Assembly (NCBI GenBank): GCA_948567375.1
Contig: OX419755.1
Location: 72,172,944-72,236,943 of the forward strand
Length of the DNA: 64,000 nucleotides
Source of the DNA: Lunularia cruciata
Lineage: Eukaryota; Streptophyta; Marchantiopsida; Lunulariales; Lunulariaceae
Direction of reading: 5' to 3'
A model generated the notes under the pieces. The model saw only the letters and a program-made list of their open reading frames with translations, made no database searches and was not told the origin of the DNA. Of the stretch, positions 47,638 to 58,000 are shown piece after piece; positions within the stretch are counted from its first letter, which is position 1; each line of letters starts with the position of its first letter. The translations under genes and the position numbers were made by a program.

Positions 47638-50600
47638 CTACGTAACTACCTTCTCCTTCAACAGTTTCATCAACCTTCGATCATGACGGACCACGGTGCC
47701 TACGCTTTCCACGATTAAGACACTCTGCACTCAACGATATGAAAAGCTTGTCAGTCAGAAGGAGGACAGTGACGACAACTGTTCTCACGTCTACAGCAAT
47801 GATATCTATGAACTAAGCCCCAACCAAGTTGGTTCTCCATGGTTGTCCTTGGTTCTCCACAAAATCTTGGCTATACGATAACAAATAGGGAAGTTAAAGC
47901 CCAACGAGTTGGCCAAGTCTGAATTCAGCAGGACGTATACAACAAAGGCCTTAAGGGACACTGGGGGCCATTAACAGCAGAAAAGAATGTCACCAGATCT
48001 CGGAAGGAGAAACAACCTGAACGCATGCGTATACCAATGCCATGGCAAAATAGAAATTTGCATTGCCAGTACCCTGCAGAAAGAAACAGGAGCAAAATCG
48101 CAATGCGATGGTATGAACAATTGCATTTAAATCCAGAACATTCTCTCTGGTTTGCCAAACTTCTTGAAAACTCAGAGAAGGACAAAAGCGCTAAATCCAG
48201 GAACCATTCTGCTTACGTCTAGGCTGGCCCATTCACTGAAAAAAGAAAGAAGTGGGCTGTGTTCACAATTATGAAGAATAACTAGTCGGATGTTCGTGAG
48301 GTGCAAAATTATTCTGACAATGATCGGCATGTCTTTTGGTGGCATGCATAATAAAATCAGCAAATATCAGACCACGGTACTCCAGTGACCCTGATCAAGA
48401 TGGACTAGTTATTGACAGTCTTGAGATGCGGCATCCACAATATAGTGTGCGGACTGTTGAAGATCTGAGTGGCAATTGAGTGAGATAGTGAGTGAAGGAA
48501 AGGATGACAACCCGTGCATTACTCTAAAGAAACAAAAGGAAGATCTACAAAGAGATATTACCCGCCAGATCCAGAGGTTGTACATAGATGGACTGAGGAG
48601 AGCGACGACCAGGTAACCGTTCAAAATAAAAAATGAAAACCTGAATTCTGCACATGACATTTTGAGATCGAATGGTATCCCAGGCTTACAAGTTAAAATT
48701 CTTTGAATTCAAAAGTACCAGTGTGCAGTGTCTCTCCAAAGAACGCAATGCAAACTCAATGGTCCCTCGATGAAAACCCCTTATTCAGCATCATTCTATG
48801 GCTTCATTTAGATAAACTCTAGACAAATAGGAGGATCAGTAACCAATCTAAGTTGACACTCTCAACAAACAGTACTCATACAAGAAGTGAATTTCGCAAT
48901 ACCTGACAGCACTGGTGTACAAAGAACCAATAAGCTCAACGAAAGCGCAGCATCACCCACAGATGGGTAGGACTTGAGCATGGTGGTTACTGCAACCAGG
49001 ACGTAAGCGAGAAACAAAGGGCGATGATGGAGGCGAATCGTAAGTGGAAGAATAACAAACAAGATGTTTGCGTGGAACACCATGACGAAGAATGCTCGAA
49101 AGTGCGTGAAAACCTCCGTGAAGAAATACCAAAAGAGTCCCAAATTTGGAGAGAGATCTTCAACACGAAGGATAAATAAATATGTCCTGTGTTAAAGAGA
49201 ACAAGTCAACGTCAGCTGTCGATAACCTCGAGTTACAGCAGTAGTTACAAAAAAATTCAAGCTCGTGTATTACAAACCGTAGCTCAGAATCGTAGAAATT
49301 TTATTCATATAACCTTGACCATTGGCAAGTAAGAGAAGAAAGAGTAGGAGGTTGCAAGGCTATAATTTGCTGCAAGGAGTATGTCGACAGGAAAGACAAC
49401 CAAATCGTCCAATAGAGCAGGCTAAGTCTTTGTATGCAGAGAGCTATGCAATTCTTTCAGGAATACCATAAAAAAAAATTTTGAATTCAAATTTGTTCGT
49501 GGGCTTGGAAATATTTACTCTGATAGCATCTCTGTTAGGTGCTCATATCCACCAAGAGCAGCACTGCACAACCCAAGGATGCAGAGCGACCAGATCACTG
49601 AAAAGAGAACGAAATCCCTAAAAGTCACCCATTGTAACCCAACCTTGGACGTGGTTTGGTCTCCATGAAGCCCTGTTTCACTATTCTTCCCAGAAGACAG
49701 GTTGGAGAAGTTTATTTGGTTCAGGCGTTCCAACAACTTCCTCTGAGGCCTGTCCGGTCCAGCAAGGACCAAGAGACTCATCTGTGAGAGAAACAGCCTG
49801 CATTAGGCCCTCACGTCTGGTTATCCTGGCCCCTTGGACCAATTAAAAGAATCTCTATAGTACTTTTGTACCAGTAACTCAGGAGTTTCGGTTCACGCAT
49901 GTGTTTATATACAAGCCATCATCCTAAAAAAACCTTTCAACAGTCATACATTTCAACACGGCAGGAATGCATAGAGTGATAAAGGGGTCGGATGTACAGG
50001 AATAAGAAGAATAGCAGGATACATGGACAAGTGAGTTGACATTGCCCATCCAAAACCTGCCAATGGAGCGTTACCTGTAAACTTGCAAGTAAACAGCACT
50101 TTCAATCATCAGTAAGCGAGGAACTTGAAACGCACAAACACGAAGAGGAAGGAGGACAGTTCGCTATCTTTCTGATTATGAATACATTGAGGAAAGGTCC
50201 TGCACCGTTGATTGCTCCATAAAGGCCCAAAATCACCACCATATTTTCAATCGAGGAAGTGGTGCCGCCCACACAAACGGCAACAGTGAAAGGATTTATC
50301 AAGTACAAGAGAGCAGTCATTGCCCCCAATCCCACCTTCATTTGACCTGCCAGGATTTCATTGCAACCGACTGAGAATAACAATCTGCAAATACGTTTGA
50401 TCTAGTCCCTCTAGTGATTTAAGAAACGTGGAGACTTGATGCTCGGATCCTCTCTTATTTGCAAAGGTTGACCCAAGATGGTTTTGCAAGCAAGATAATA
50501 CAGATTTACATATCCCGTGGGATTCCCTAATCTTACCTGATTTTGCCTCGGGTTTTCCTCTAGAACCAGTTGTCGTGTTACTCGTAGATTGTAGCTTCTC

Positions 50601-51817
50601 GCCTGATTGCTTAGATGCAGCGACACTTCGCTGAAGTTCTGTAGTCTGATGAAGGTGGGCAGATTCCACCAGATTACCTATCTTATACAAAGCCATGGCT
50701 CCTACAAGATCTGCTGCCACAAACACAAGAAGACTGCACACACACACTTTGTTGGCTCCTCAATTCTTAACACATTGAGTACATAGTACACTAAACTTGT
50801 AACATACGAGGCCAGGATAGAACGCATGATTAGATTTATAATCCTTCTGGACAATGTGGCGAGCCCTTTCAAGGATCTTGTACTGCAGATAAGGCTCTCT
50901 GTCCTTTTAGCAGTTCAGCCCAGATGTGCAAGATATCCTGTCCAAAAGTCTGGTTGTTGAAGCCAATCGAAGTTTGATTTGAAGAAGCTTCTAATCCTTT
51001 GGACCAAAATATGTAGAAGACATTATTCTAAACAGCACTTGCCTGCTCAAGAATCCTGCAGTCAACTGTCCACCTGTTCTGCAGTAAAGCACACCAGATA
51101 CTCCCAGTTACTACTGACCACATTCCGCATCACCAGCAAACGTAACGAAAGCTCTGGCATCGAAGCTGGGAAGAAAATACAATGATGACCGTTCCCAGCA
51201 TGCTGAAATCAAATTTAGATATTATTCAGAACCCTCGGGAAAGTGCACTCTCAGATAGAGTACATCGTGTAATGTAGACTACTCACCCTCTAGTTGTTGA
51301 TGGTCCCAGTAGGGCCAAGAGAAGAGGCGAACCATGATACGCTGAACCTGTAAACAACCTCAGTAAGCTTACAGAAAGCAGACGAAGAACGGAATGCTCC
51401 CTGTTTCCATACGGAAAGAACTGAGGAATGTTGTAGAATATAATATATCTGCTTCCGATGAATTATCAATTAGGCAATAAATAGAGCTAGAAATGAAGGT
51501 ACACAAAATGACATACCTGCATACGGCGACAACCCTAGCTGCTTAAACCAATGTCCTTCGGCCACTGAATTCGAACAAAATGGACGATCAGATCACGCTC
51601 AATTGCAATGTACAAGCACTCAGGCATAAAATTGTACATTTCAAATGGGACAAGAATCGATAGGTGCAAGGAGGACGGCAATACATCGCATGAGGCTGTT
51701 CAGAGGAGTGACAACTTCGACGCGACGTCCCAGTCGATCCTGTGCACCCATTGTAGCAAAAGCAAGGCGAACAGCGATCGCCAACGCTACTCCCCCCCAT
51801 ACCAGAACCTTACTCAT
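47638..51817 (-). CDS. PIGU: GPI transamidase subunit PIG-U (CDC91 family), complete
   Basis: Polytopic ER membrane subunit of the complex that swaps a C-terminal signal for a GPI anchor. Exons in reading order: 51817-51685, 51564-51517, 51347-51287, 51078-51043, 50733-50537, 50370-50206, 50074-49998, 49781-49519, 49186-48903, 48647-48562, 48073-48017, 47724-47638. Phases agree throughout, giving 497 residues plus TAG, slightly longer than usual. Family motifs in order: hydrophobic first helix with VRLAFA, EVVTPLNS, GLSPYAG plus YHGSPLLL (about 55-71), NPFTVAVCVG, THLSMYPA, EDLSPNLGLFWYFFTEVF (336-353), LKSYPSVGD (397-405), LSPSMYNLWIWR, GTGNANFYFA, IVESV, VRHDRRL. The longer ORF start at 51823 is a TTG; the ATG at 51817 is the first Met. 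Exon 5 adds a polar S/T/K-rich insert. All introns are GT-AG except 50734-51042, read as GC-AG. The 36-nt exon 51043-51078 is the least certain part. Confidence 0.93.
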
Positions 51818-51837
51818 TTTCAAACAGTGGTTCTTCT

Positions 51838-52330
51838 TTGCCTCCTGCCTTAAATCAAATCATGCGAACCAATTTCCTCCAGTATAAAGAAAAGGAAGTC
51901 GCTACTAATTCACAAAAGCAGCAATGGCCGCGGAAGACGACGAAAGGCGTGGTTCGAGAAAAAATGGAGACATTGAAGAGGTACAACAGACTCTAGAAAT
52001 TGCCCAAAATAACAATCTCGGTATAGCATCCGATCACTCAAATAAAGCTCGCAACAAATTGGATGTCAGAACACGGAATTGGAAGGAAAATTCGCGGGAG
52101 CTTGAGCAATTTAGAAAGTGTAGGAGCGAAATGAGTTGACCTGCATGCAATTCAACCCCTCTGTCCAGAAGTGTAAACCCTCTCCGCTCACCATCCCAAA
52201 GTTACAGTTCTGCAGAGATATCCCACTAACTTTAGTGCCACTCAAGAGTCTCCCTCGTAAACCAAATCTTTGCTCGTTTGTCGTATAGTGTTCATTGCTC
52301 TTATAAATCGAACACTTCATTACCATCTAA
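51838..52330 (+). other. PIG-U 5' flank with a possible divergent ORF
   Basis: About 490 bp upstream of PIG-U, still GC-richer than the DNA to the right. On the plus strand an ATG at 51924 in strong plant context (GCAATGGCC) opens a 71-codon frame starting MAAEDDERRGSRKNGDIEE, very hydrophilic. A GAAGAG|GTACAA donor-like site follows the 19th codon. It could be a first exon of a divergent gene sharing a promoter with PIG-U, or simply the PIG-U leader read backwards. No further exon was recognised. Confidence 0.25.
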
Positions 52331-53750
52331 AAGGTCAATTGTGGACGGATAATATCTATCCTATCGTTGATACAAATCTATTACATAATGTTTGTTGCAA
52401 GTAGTATGTTAGCACGATTGAACTATATGATTCATCTGTTGGGATTTATGCTCTATGTATGATACAATGGAGTACGTTTCTGGAAACTAATAAATAGAAT
52501 ATCTATTAACTTACTCCATGTCTCTTAATCTTCATCCTTATATTCAAATATGAAGGATGTTAATTTCAACATTCTAGTAATTCGATAAAGATCTAATGAT
52601 CCTTTCATAACAAGAAACTTTTATGGCGAGAAAAACTCTAATTTCATGGACCATGGTCATCAATTTGAATTTGGAAGGACAATCTCAAGATTCTTATTTG
52701 AGTTTAGAAACTTCTATTTGTCCTTTTATTCTTTTTACTGGTAAAGGTACAATGATGGGAAAATATTATCTGGTCTCCCTCTTATCTACTATATCTTCCC
52801 CCTCTCATATTAAAATTATCTTATCCTCTCTCTTATTAAATACTTTTAACAATTCAAGATTTGTGTCAAACTACTTGTATAGACTAGCTAGATTAATACA
52901 ATTTAGTGACTTCTAAATTGTACATAACCTTCTTATTTCGTTACAATATCCAGGTGGTGCTATTTTGAAGCAAGACTTGAGATTCGACTTTTCCAAACAT
53001 CAATTTTCCTTTATTGCCTTTACTGCATTAATGGAAAAATGATCAATTGTATTTTATATATTGACTAATTCTTGATCGGATATGCTTCAAATCACTCATA
53101 TTATGTTGCACACAGTAGAATTGTTCTAAAAGAAGTAAAATGCTGATTTCAGTTTGTTTTTTTAATGAAGTCTTTAATATGTTATATAGAAGTAAAAAAT
53201 GTCTAGATTTCTCGTATGTATATAATCTCCCATGGTAACATATGCCAAAGTGCTACTGATACTAGAATCCGACGATCAGACAATTGATATATTTATATCA
53301 AATCAAATATATAAGTACTTTTTGTGAATTGCTATTGCTACACGTGACATGGCAAATATGACATGGACTCCCTCCGCGCTCCCCACTCCCCACTCCCACA
53401 CTCTACACGACCTTAGTATTGCGATGTCGTTCGACGTTTGTCCGCCCCATCTTGTCAGCTTTGCTCCCCGTCCTTTCTTGGCCACGTTATAGGTGGCAAT
53501 ACCAGAAATTTGGGTGGTAATAGCAATTCCATAGTTTTGGAACGTCAAGATAAGAGAATGGATCTGTGATCATATTACATTTGATTGGGATTATCATCAA
53601 TATACTACGAATGAAGGCAGCTGGAATGAATACAACACACAAGAGTAATTATCTGGCTTCCTATAATAATGGCGAACCAATTCATTTTTTGATTGATCAA
53701 ATTGGTACAGAAGTTGTAACACAGGAAAGCTACAGAAAACACCACTAATT
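52331..53750. other. unassigned region right of gene island 2
   Basis: AT-rich, with a short GC-rich patch near 53365-53480 (CCGCGCTCCCCACTCCCC). ORFs at 52623-52916 (97 codons, ATGGCGAGA start) and 53566-53748 are open but unrecognised. The second lies just before the longer ORF at 53762 and in another frame. Confidence 0.35.
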
Positions 53751-53761
53751 TGAAGAACCCG

Positions 53762-54244
53762 ATGGCCATTTATATTAGGAAATGCAATAATTTGTGTCCC
53801 TTCTTAGATAATATGTATTATCTCGTTGTTATTATAGTGTATACTACAATACTAATTCCTACAAGTCAATTCGATAATAACAATGACTACATATGCAACT
53901 TTTCAATCTTCTATAAAAGAAAAGTGAACCTGGACAATCTTTCTCTAAGAAGTGACATTATGATTATCGATAGATGTAGTATACTCACTTCAAAGCTCTT
54001 GCATACTATACCAACATCGTTTGGTATAACATCGTTATACAAAACATCACATGATGACAAGTACTATAATCCATCCTTTTGTATAAGAGTATTTCTTTTA
54101 GTTCCAAATGTTTTTGGTTATAATGCTCATCCTTATTATAAATCTTACTACATTTCATCATCTCTTATCTATAATCAAATTTTTGAAACCTGGAATAACT
54201 TATTTGAACATGATTCTCCAAAAACTAAAAAACATTGTCTTTGA
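53762..54244 (+). CDS. unrecognised 160-codon ORF
   Basis: An uninterrupted plus-strand frame from ATG GCC ATT to TGA in DNA of roughly one third GC. Apart from low-complexity frames beside the importin leader, it is clearly the longest frame outside recognised genes and elements. The product is rich in Y, N, I, S and K. It has a hydrophobic stretch at about residues 20-40 (YYLVVIIVYTTILIPT), then a polar region with YKTSHDDKYYNPSFC and FGYNAHPYYKSYY. I recognise no family. It lies just outside the family-C element starting at about 54640. It may be a real short gene, the relic of an inserted gene, or chance. Confidence 0.3.
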   Translation: MAIYIRKCNNLCPFLDNMYYLVVIIVYTTILIPTSQFDNNNDYICNFSIFYKRKVNLDNLSLRSDIMIIDRCSILTSKLLHTIPTSFGITSLYKTSHDDKYYNPSFCIRVFLLVPNVFGYNAHPYYKSYYISSSLIYNQIFETWNNLFEHDSPKTKKHCL

Positions 54245-54639
54245 AAAATGACTAGAAATAGATTTTCAATAGAAAATAATTGATGAAGATCATTGAGATT
54301 GCTTTTTAATATAAGATGAAGCAATATAATTTATTAGTTTTGAAAAGATTATGAAATTAGTTTTGTATTGTAGAAGTTTAAAAGAACTTTGTTCTCACAT
54401 TTATATTCTTTATAGATGGTGTTATACAAAATTGTGGTAATTGGTCTTGATGATCTTAAATACTCATATGAAATTAATGAAAGAATTCCATAAATAAATG
54501 TATTATTTAATGTTAAGGTATATGGCCTAAAATTCTAAAAGTTACAAAATAAACAAGCCTTAATTGTCTTTACAAGGATAGTTGGCTCATTCATCGATAA
54601 TTAAAGTCTATTTTATACATAACATTATATGCAAAGTAA
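54245..54639. other. AT-rich spacer, no feature seen
   Basis: Between the unrecognised ORF and the truncated LTR. No gene, repeat or RNA is evident. Confidence 0.45.
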
Positions 54640-54800
54640 AAGGAAGATCTTTCCAAACTCATGAGAATCTATGTATCTAATCAAAGGGTGTAGCTTCCTT
54701 TGAGGACATCCTCTTTAGTGTCCTAAAAAAGGCAAGGTGCTCATTTGGGGCATTAGAGTTTATTGAGAGTTCCAATCTTGTGTGTTTTTAGTGTTGTTAC

Positions 54801-54813
54801 AATGGTATTAGAG
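54801..54813 (+). other. tRNA-iMet-type primer binding site (family C element)
   Basis: TGGTATTAGAGT just after the LTR end GTTACA, differing from TGGTATCAGAGC by two C-to-T changes, as in element A. Confidence 0.65.
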
Positions 54814-55328
54814 TGGGTATTCTAATCCAAATGAGTGGATCCACCTCTTGGAGGAACACAAGCTATTGAGATTGAATAATTTTGAGTGTAGAAAGAGTAG
54901 TGTAGATTGTGAGGTTGGGTGTTTTGGAGAGAGGACGGGATGGATCTTCTTAAAGTACAATTTGTAGTACCTAATTCACCCTTCCTCAATCCATCAAGAT
55001 TATGTACATCCAATGTGAGCAAGTGATAGAAGACACCATTTACCATTCTGGAGCAGATTTCATGGATGTAGTAATGAATTTGCCAAACCTTGGGATTCTT
55101 CATATTGTGATATAGAGTAGAGAGTGGAAATTTGATGATTTACATTTGTTATGATGTAATGGATCTGAATATAACAAATATGTTTCGTTTCAATACTCAA
55201 ATAGAAATCCATTATGTAGTTAGACCAAAAGTGATTTTTAAGGATTTTGTGGTTCACAATTTAGTGAGTAGTATTATCAACAATTGATAGCTTTTGAGGT
55301 CCCAACGGTCATCCCAACGGTTGTCCCA

Positions 55329-55470
55329 ATACTATGCACTACTTTCCAAGTTTTCATATTAACCTTGTATTGAAGTAGGAAGTATCTATTGAGAGTCCAA
55401 TAGTATGCACTCCTTCCAAAGTGATCATATTAACCTTGTATGGAAGTAGAAAGTATCTATTGAGAGTCCA
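55329..55470. repeat. two-copy tandem repeat, period 71 bp
   Basis: Units at 55329-55399 and 55400-55470. Both read ATA-TATGCACT, CATATTAACCTTGTAT, GAAGTAG-AAGTATCTATT and GAGAGTCCA. They lie in the untranslated leader of the family-C element, before gag. Confidence 0.85.
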
Positions 55471-57149
55471 TAGTGTACAAATCATAGAGCTTCAATTGCA
55501 GGATCTGATGCAAGGAATGTATGGGATGTTGAGGAGTTCTTAGAGATCAAGATGACAGTGGAGGCATTACAAATTTTTTATATATATTCAAGAGTGATCA
55601 TGTAATGCAAAAGGAACGATTGTTCCAAAACCAAATGACAATAGTTGAAGTACTTGTTGAGTCACTCGCTAAAATGGTCTAAACCTCAATTAACAATGAA
55701 GCCACATAATTACTATGAATTAAGAAGACATGCAAAATTGAACCTTATAGAGGAAAACGCTCAATAGGAGTAGTGGAGAACAAGATCTTGATAATGAATC
55801 AATATCTTAGATTATTCATAATAGTGATCCCAAGTTGTTCTATAGGTGTCTTTGCATGTGGTACTTGATTGATAAATCTTTCACTTGGTATGATACTTGG
55901 GAATGATGATGTTGAAAAAAGGAAGAGAGATCACTTGGATAGCAATGCAATAAGTGTTGTTGAAGAATTTCTAATCAATGAATTTTGTGCAGATGGTTCA
56001 AACATATCTATGAGAGTTGAAGCAAAATAATAGCATCCAAGAATATATGGAGGTATTTCCTGATCTGCATGTTACCATAATTGACATGAGCCAAGAAAAA
56101 CTCTGGATAACGTTAAATAGAGGTTAAAAGACCAAATTCAACAAGAAGTGATGGTACAAAGCCATTGCAATTTTTGTAGCCATTATGTGTGCTCAAAGAA
56201 TAGCAAGAGCACTTGGAGACAATGATGGAGTAACCCCAACACAACACCATTAGGTTGAAGCACCGTACTTTGGTGACCTAATTCTATAAGAATTGAACAA
56301 CATTTGTTTTTGAGACCAAGGAGCTCAATAGTTCCAAGGAAAACAAGGATATGTTAAAGAAAGGAGAGATGAAGTCTCTAAAAGAAGATGTGATCGATTA
56401 GAAGAATGACATTGCTACAATTACAACTGATTTAGGCACATAGCCATTAGTTGTTGTGCATACTACCCTAGGAACGGTTGGCCTCTATACAAGCAACCTT
56501 TGAATAATCTAGAAGGACAAATCAAAGATGAGATGCAAAAATCACATTAGAAAATAAATATCACCAATAAATGTACCTTGTAGCCTTATTGATTCAAAGG
56601 AATGAACAAAAGCATGAAGAAGACGAGTGTAAAGATTCTAAAAAACAAAAGCATCATTAATTATTATGAATACGATTCTATAAAGCAATCATGTGAGAGC
56701 ATTGACAAATCTTAAAGCAATATAGAATTCCTTATCTCACTCTATTACAATATGGTTGGGAATGAAGCTAGAGTAAGATTAGAGTGAAGAAGTGGACTCA
56801 ATCTTCTTTATATGACCTAATTTCAGACAAAGAGGATTGAGTTGTTACCTAGAAAGGTAACACTCTTTGTATGAAAGTATAAGGAAGAAATTGAGTGGTG
56901 AGTGATATGGCTAGCTCATTATGATGTGATATTTGGTGTGTTGTGGATGTAGCACTACAACCCCACGGTAGATTGGCAAAGGAAAATAGTGATAATTAGC
57001 AAATGGAAGATATTTGGAGATAGGATACAATCCCAAAGGCAATAATTTCCTCACTCTATGTCATAGGGACAATAGTTATCAGCAAGACAAATAGGTGTTT
57101 CATGGGCCAAATAAGAGAAGTCCAAAGTGCAAGACTCAATGGAGAAATT

Positions 57150-57800
57150 CTTGATAATCTAAAAGATGTGGTAAATGAATTCAAAGATGTACTTCATGAT
57201 GACTTACCTTCATGATTGCCACCAAGAAGGAGATTAGATCATAAAATTGAGATACTTTTTGGGAGTACACCCCCTTGCAAAGCCCAATACCAACTATCAC
57301 CTCATGAGTTGGAGGAGTGCAAGGCTCAAATTGAAGATATATTGTAGAAAGGTTCATCCAACCCAACGTATCACCATATGAAGCTCTTGTCATGTTTTTA
57401 AAGAAGAAAGACATGATGTTATAGAATGTGCATTGACTAAAAGGACCTAACCCAACAAAAAATGAAGAAAAAATATCCATTACCTCAAATGGATGATCTA
57501 TTTGATCAGAACAATGGAGAAAAACACTTCACCAAACTTGATCTATGGAGAAAATATAACCAAATTACAATTGTGGAAGAAGATATGCATAAAATTACCT
57601 TTTGAGCAAGGTATGGTCATATTGAGTACCTAGTGATACCATTCAGTCTTACCAATAGACTAGCCACTTTCATGACTTTGATGAATGACATATTTTTTCC
57701 ATACTTAGATAATTTTGTTATCATTTTTTTAGATGATATCTTAGTCTATAGTAGGACAATGAATGAGCATAAGCAACATCTACAACATCAACTCAAAATC
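57150..57800 (+). pseudogene. gypsy reverse transcriptase, truncated
   Basis: RT from the N-terminal DDLP region through the FLDDILVYS active site to the [13 protein letters not shown] segment. Most conserved blocks read in one frame; stops are seen after ITF and in the fingers region. The catalytic DD is intact. The sequence passes abruptly into a family-A LTR-like fragment at about 57.81 kb. Confidence 0.8.
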
Positions 57801-57811
57801 CTTAGCTTGAG

Positions 57812-58000
57812 CCTGGGCTTTATATACAGCTTAAGTACAAGGCTCTCAAAAAGATACTAATGAAGGTTCCTTCTAGAAGGTACCTTACTCCGAGTGCAAT
57901 CTAAGCTATTTGTCAACTTGGCATACAAGTTACTTAATCTTTTGAAAGTTCCTAAAAGCTTGTCACCAAGAAGCTTCATGCATGCTTCTAAAATATTATT
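57812..58000 (-). repeat. LTR family A, diverged fragment
   Basis: Minus-oriented fragment alignable with LTR copies A and B: plus-strand landmarks GCTTTATATACAGC (TATA region), TACAAGGCTCTCAA, CCTTCTAGAAGG, GAGTGCAA and CTTGGCATACAAG. More diverged than the other copies, and ends undefined. Confidence 0.55.

Larger units (their letters stand above)
54640..57805 (+). mobile_element. gypsy (chromovirus-like) element, family C: LTR end, primer site, gag, protease, RT
   Basis: Plus-strand element. The 3' part of a family-C LTR (54640-54800, truncated at its 5' side) is followed by a primer-site-like TGGTATTAGAGT near 54802. Then come a leader with a 71-bp tandem repeat, and gag remains at about 55.5-56.4 kb. 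Protease ends at about 56.93-56.99 with YDVIFGVLW and NPTVDWQRK. RT occupies 57.15-57.80: [63 protein letters not shown] stays mostly in one frame with few stops, so this looks younger than the other elements. It is cut at about 57.8 kb, losing RNase H and integrase. Lineage is inferred from RT style. Confidence 0.75.

Noticed and set aside
51685-51823. Start of PIG-U at 51823
   Set aside because: That codon is TTG. The first ATG in frame is at 51817, and family members start directly before the first membrane helix.
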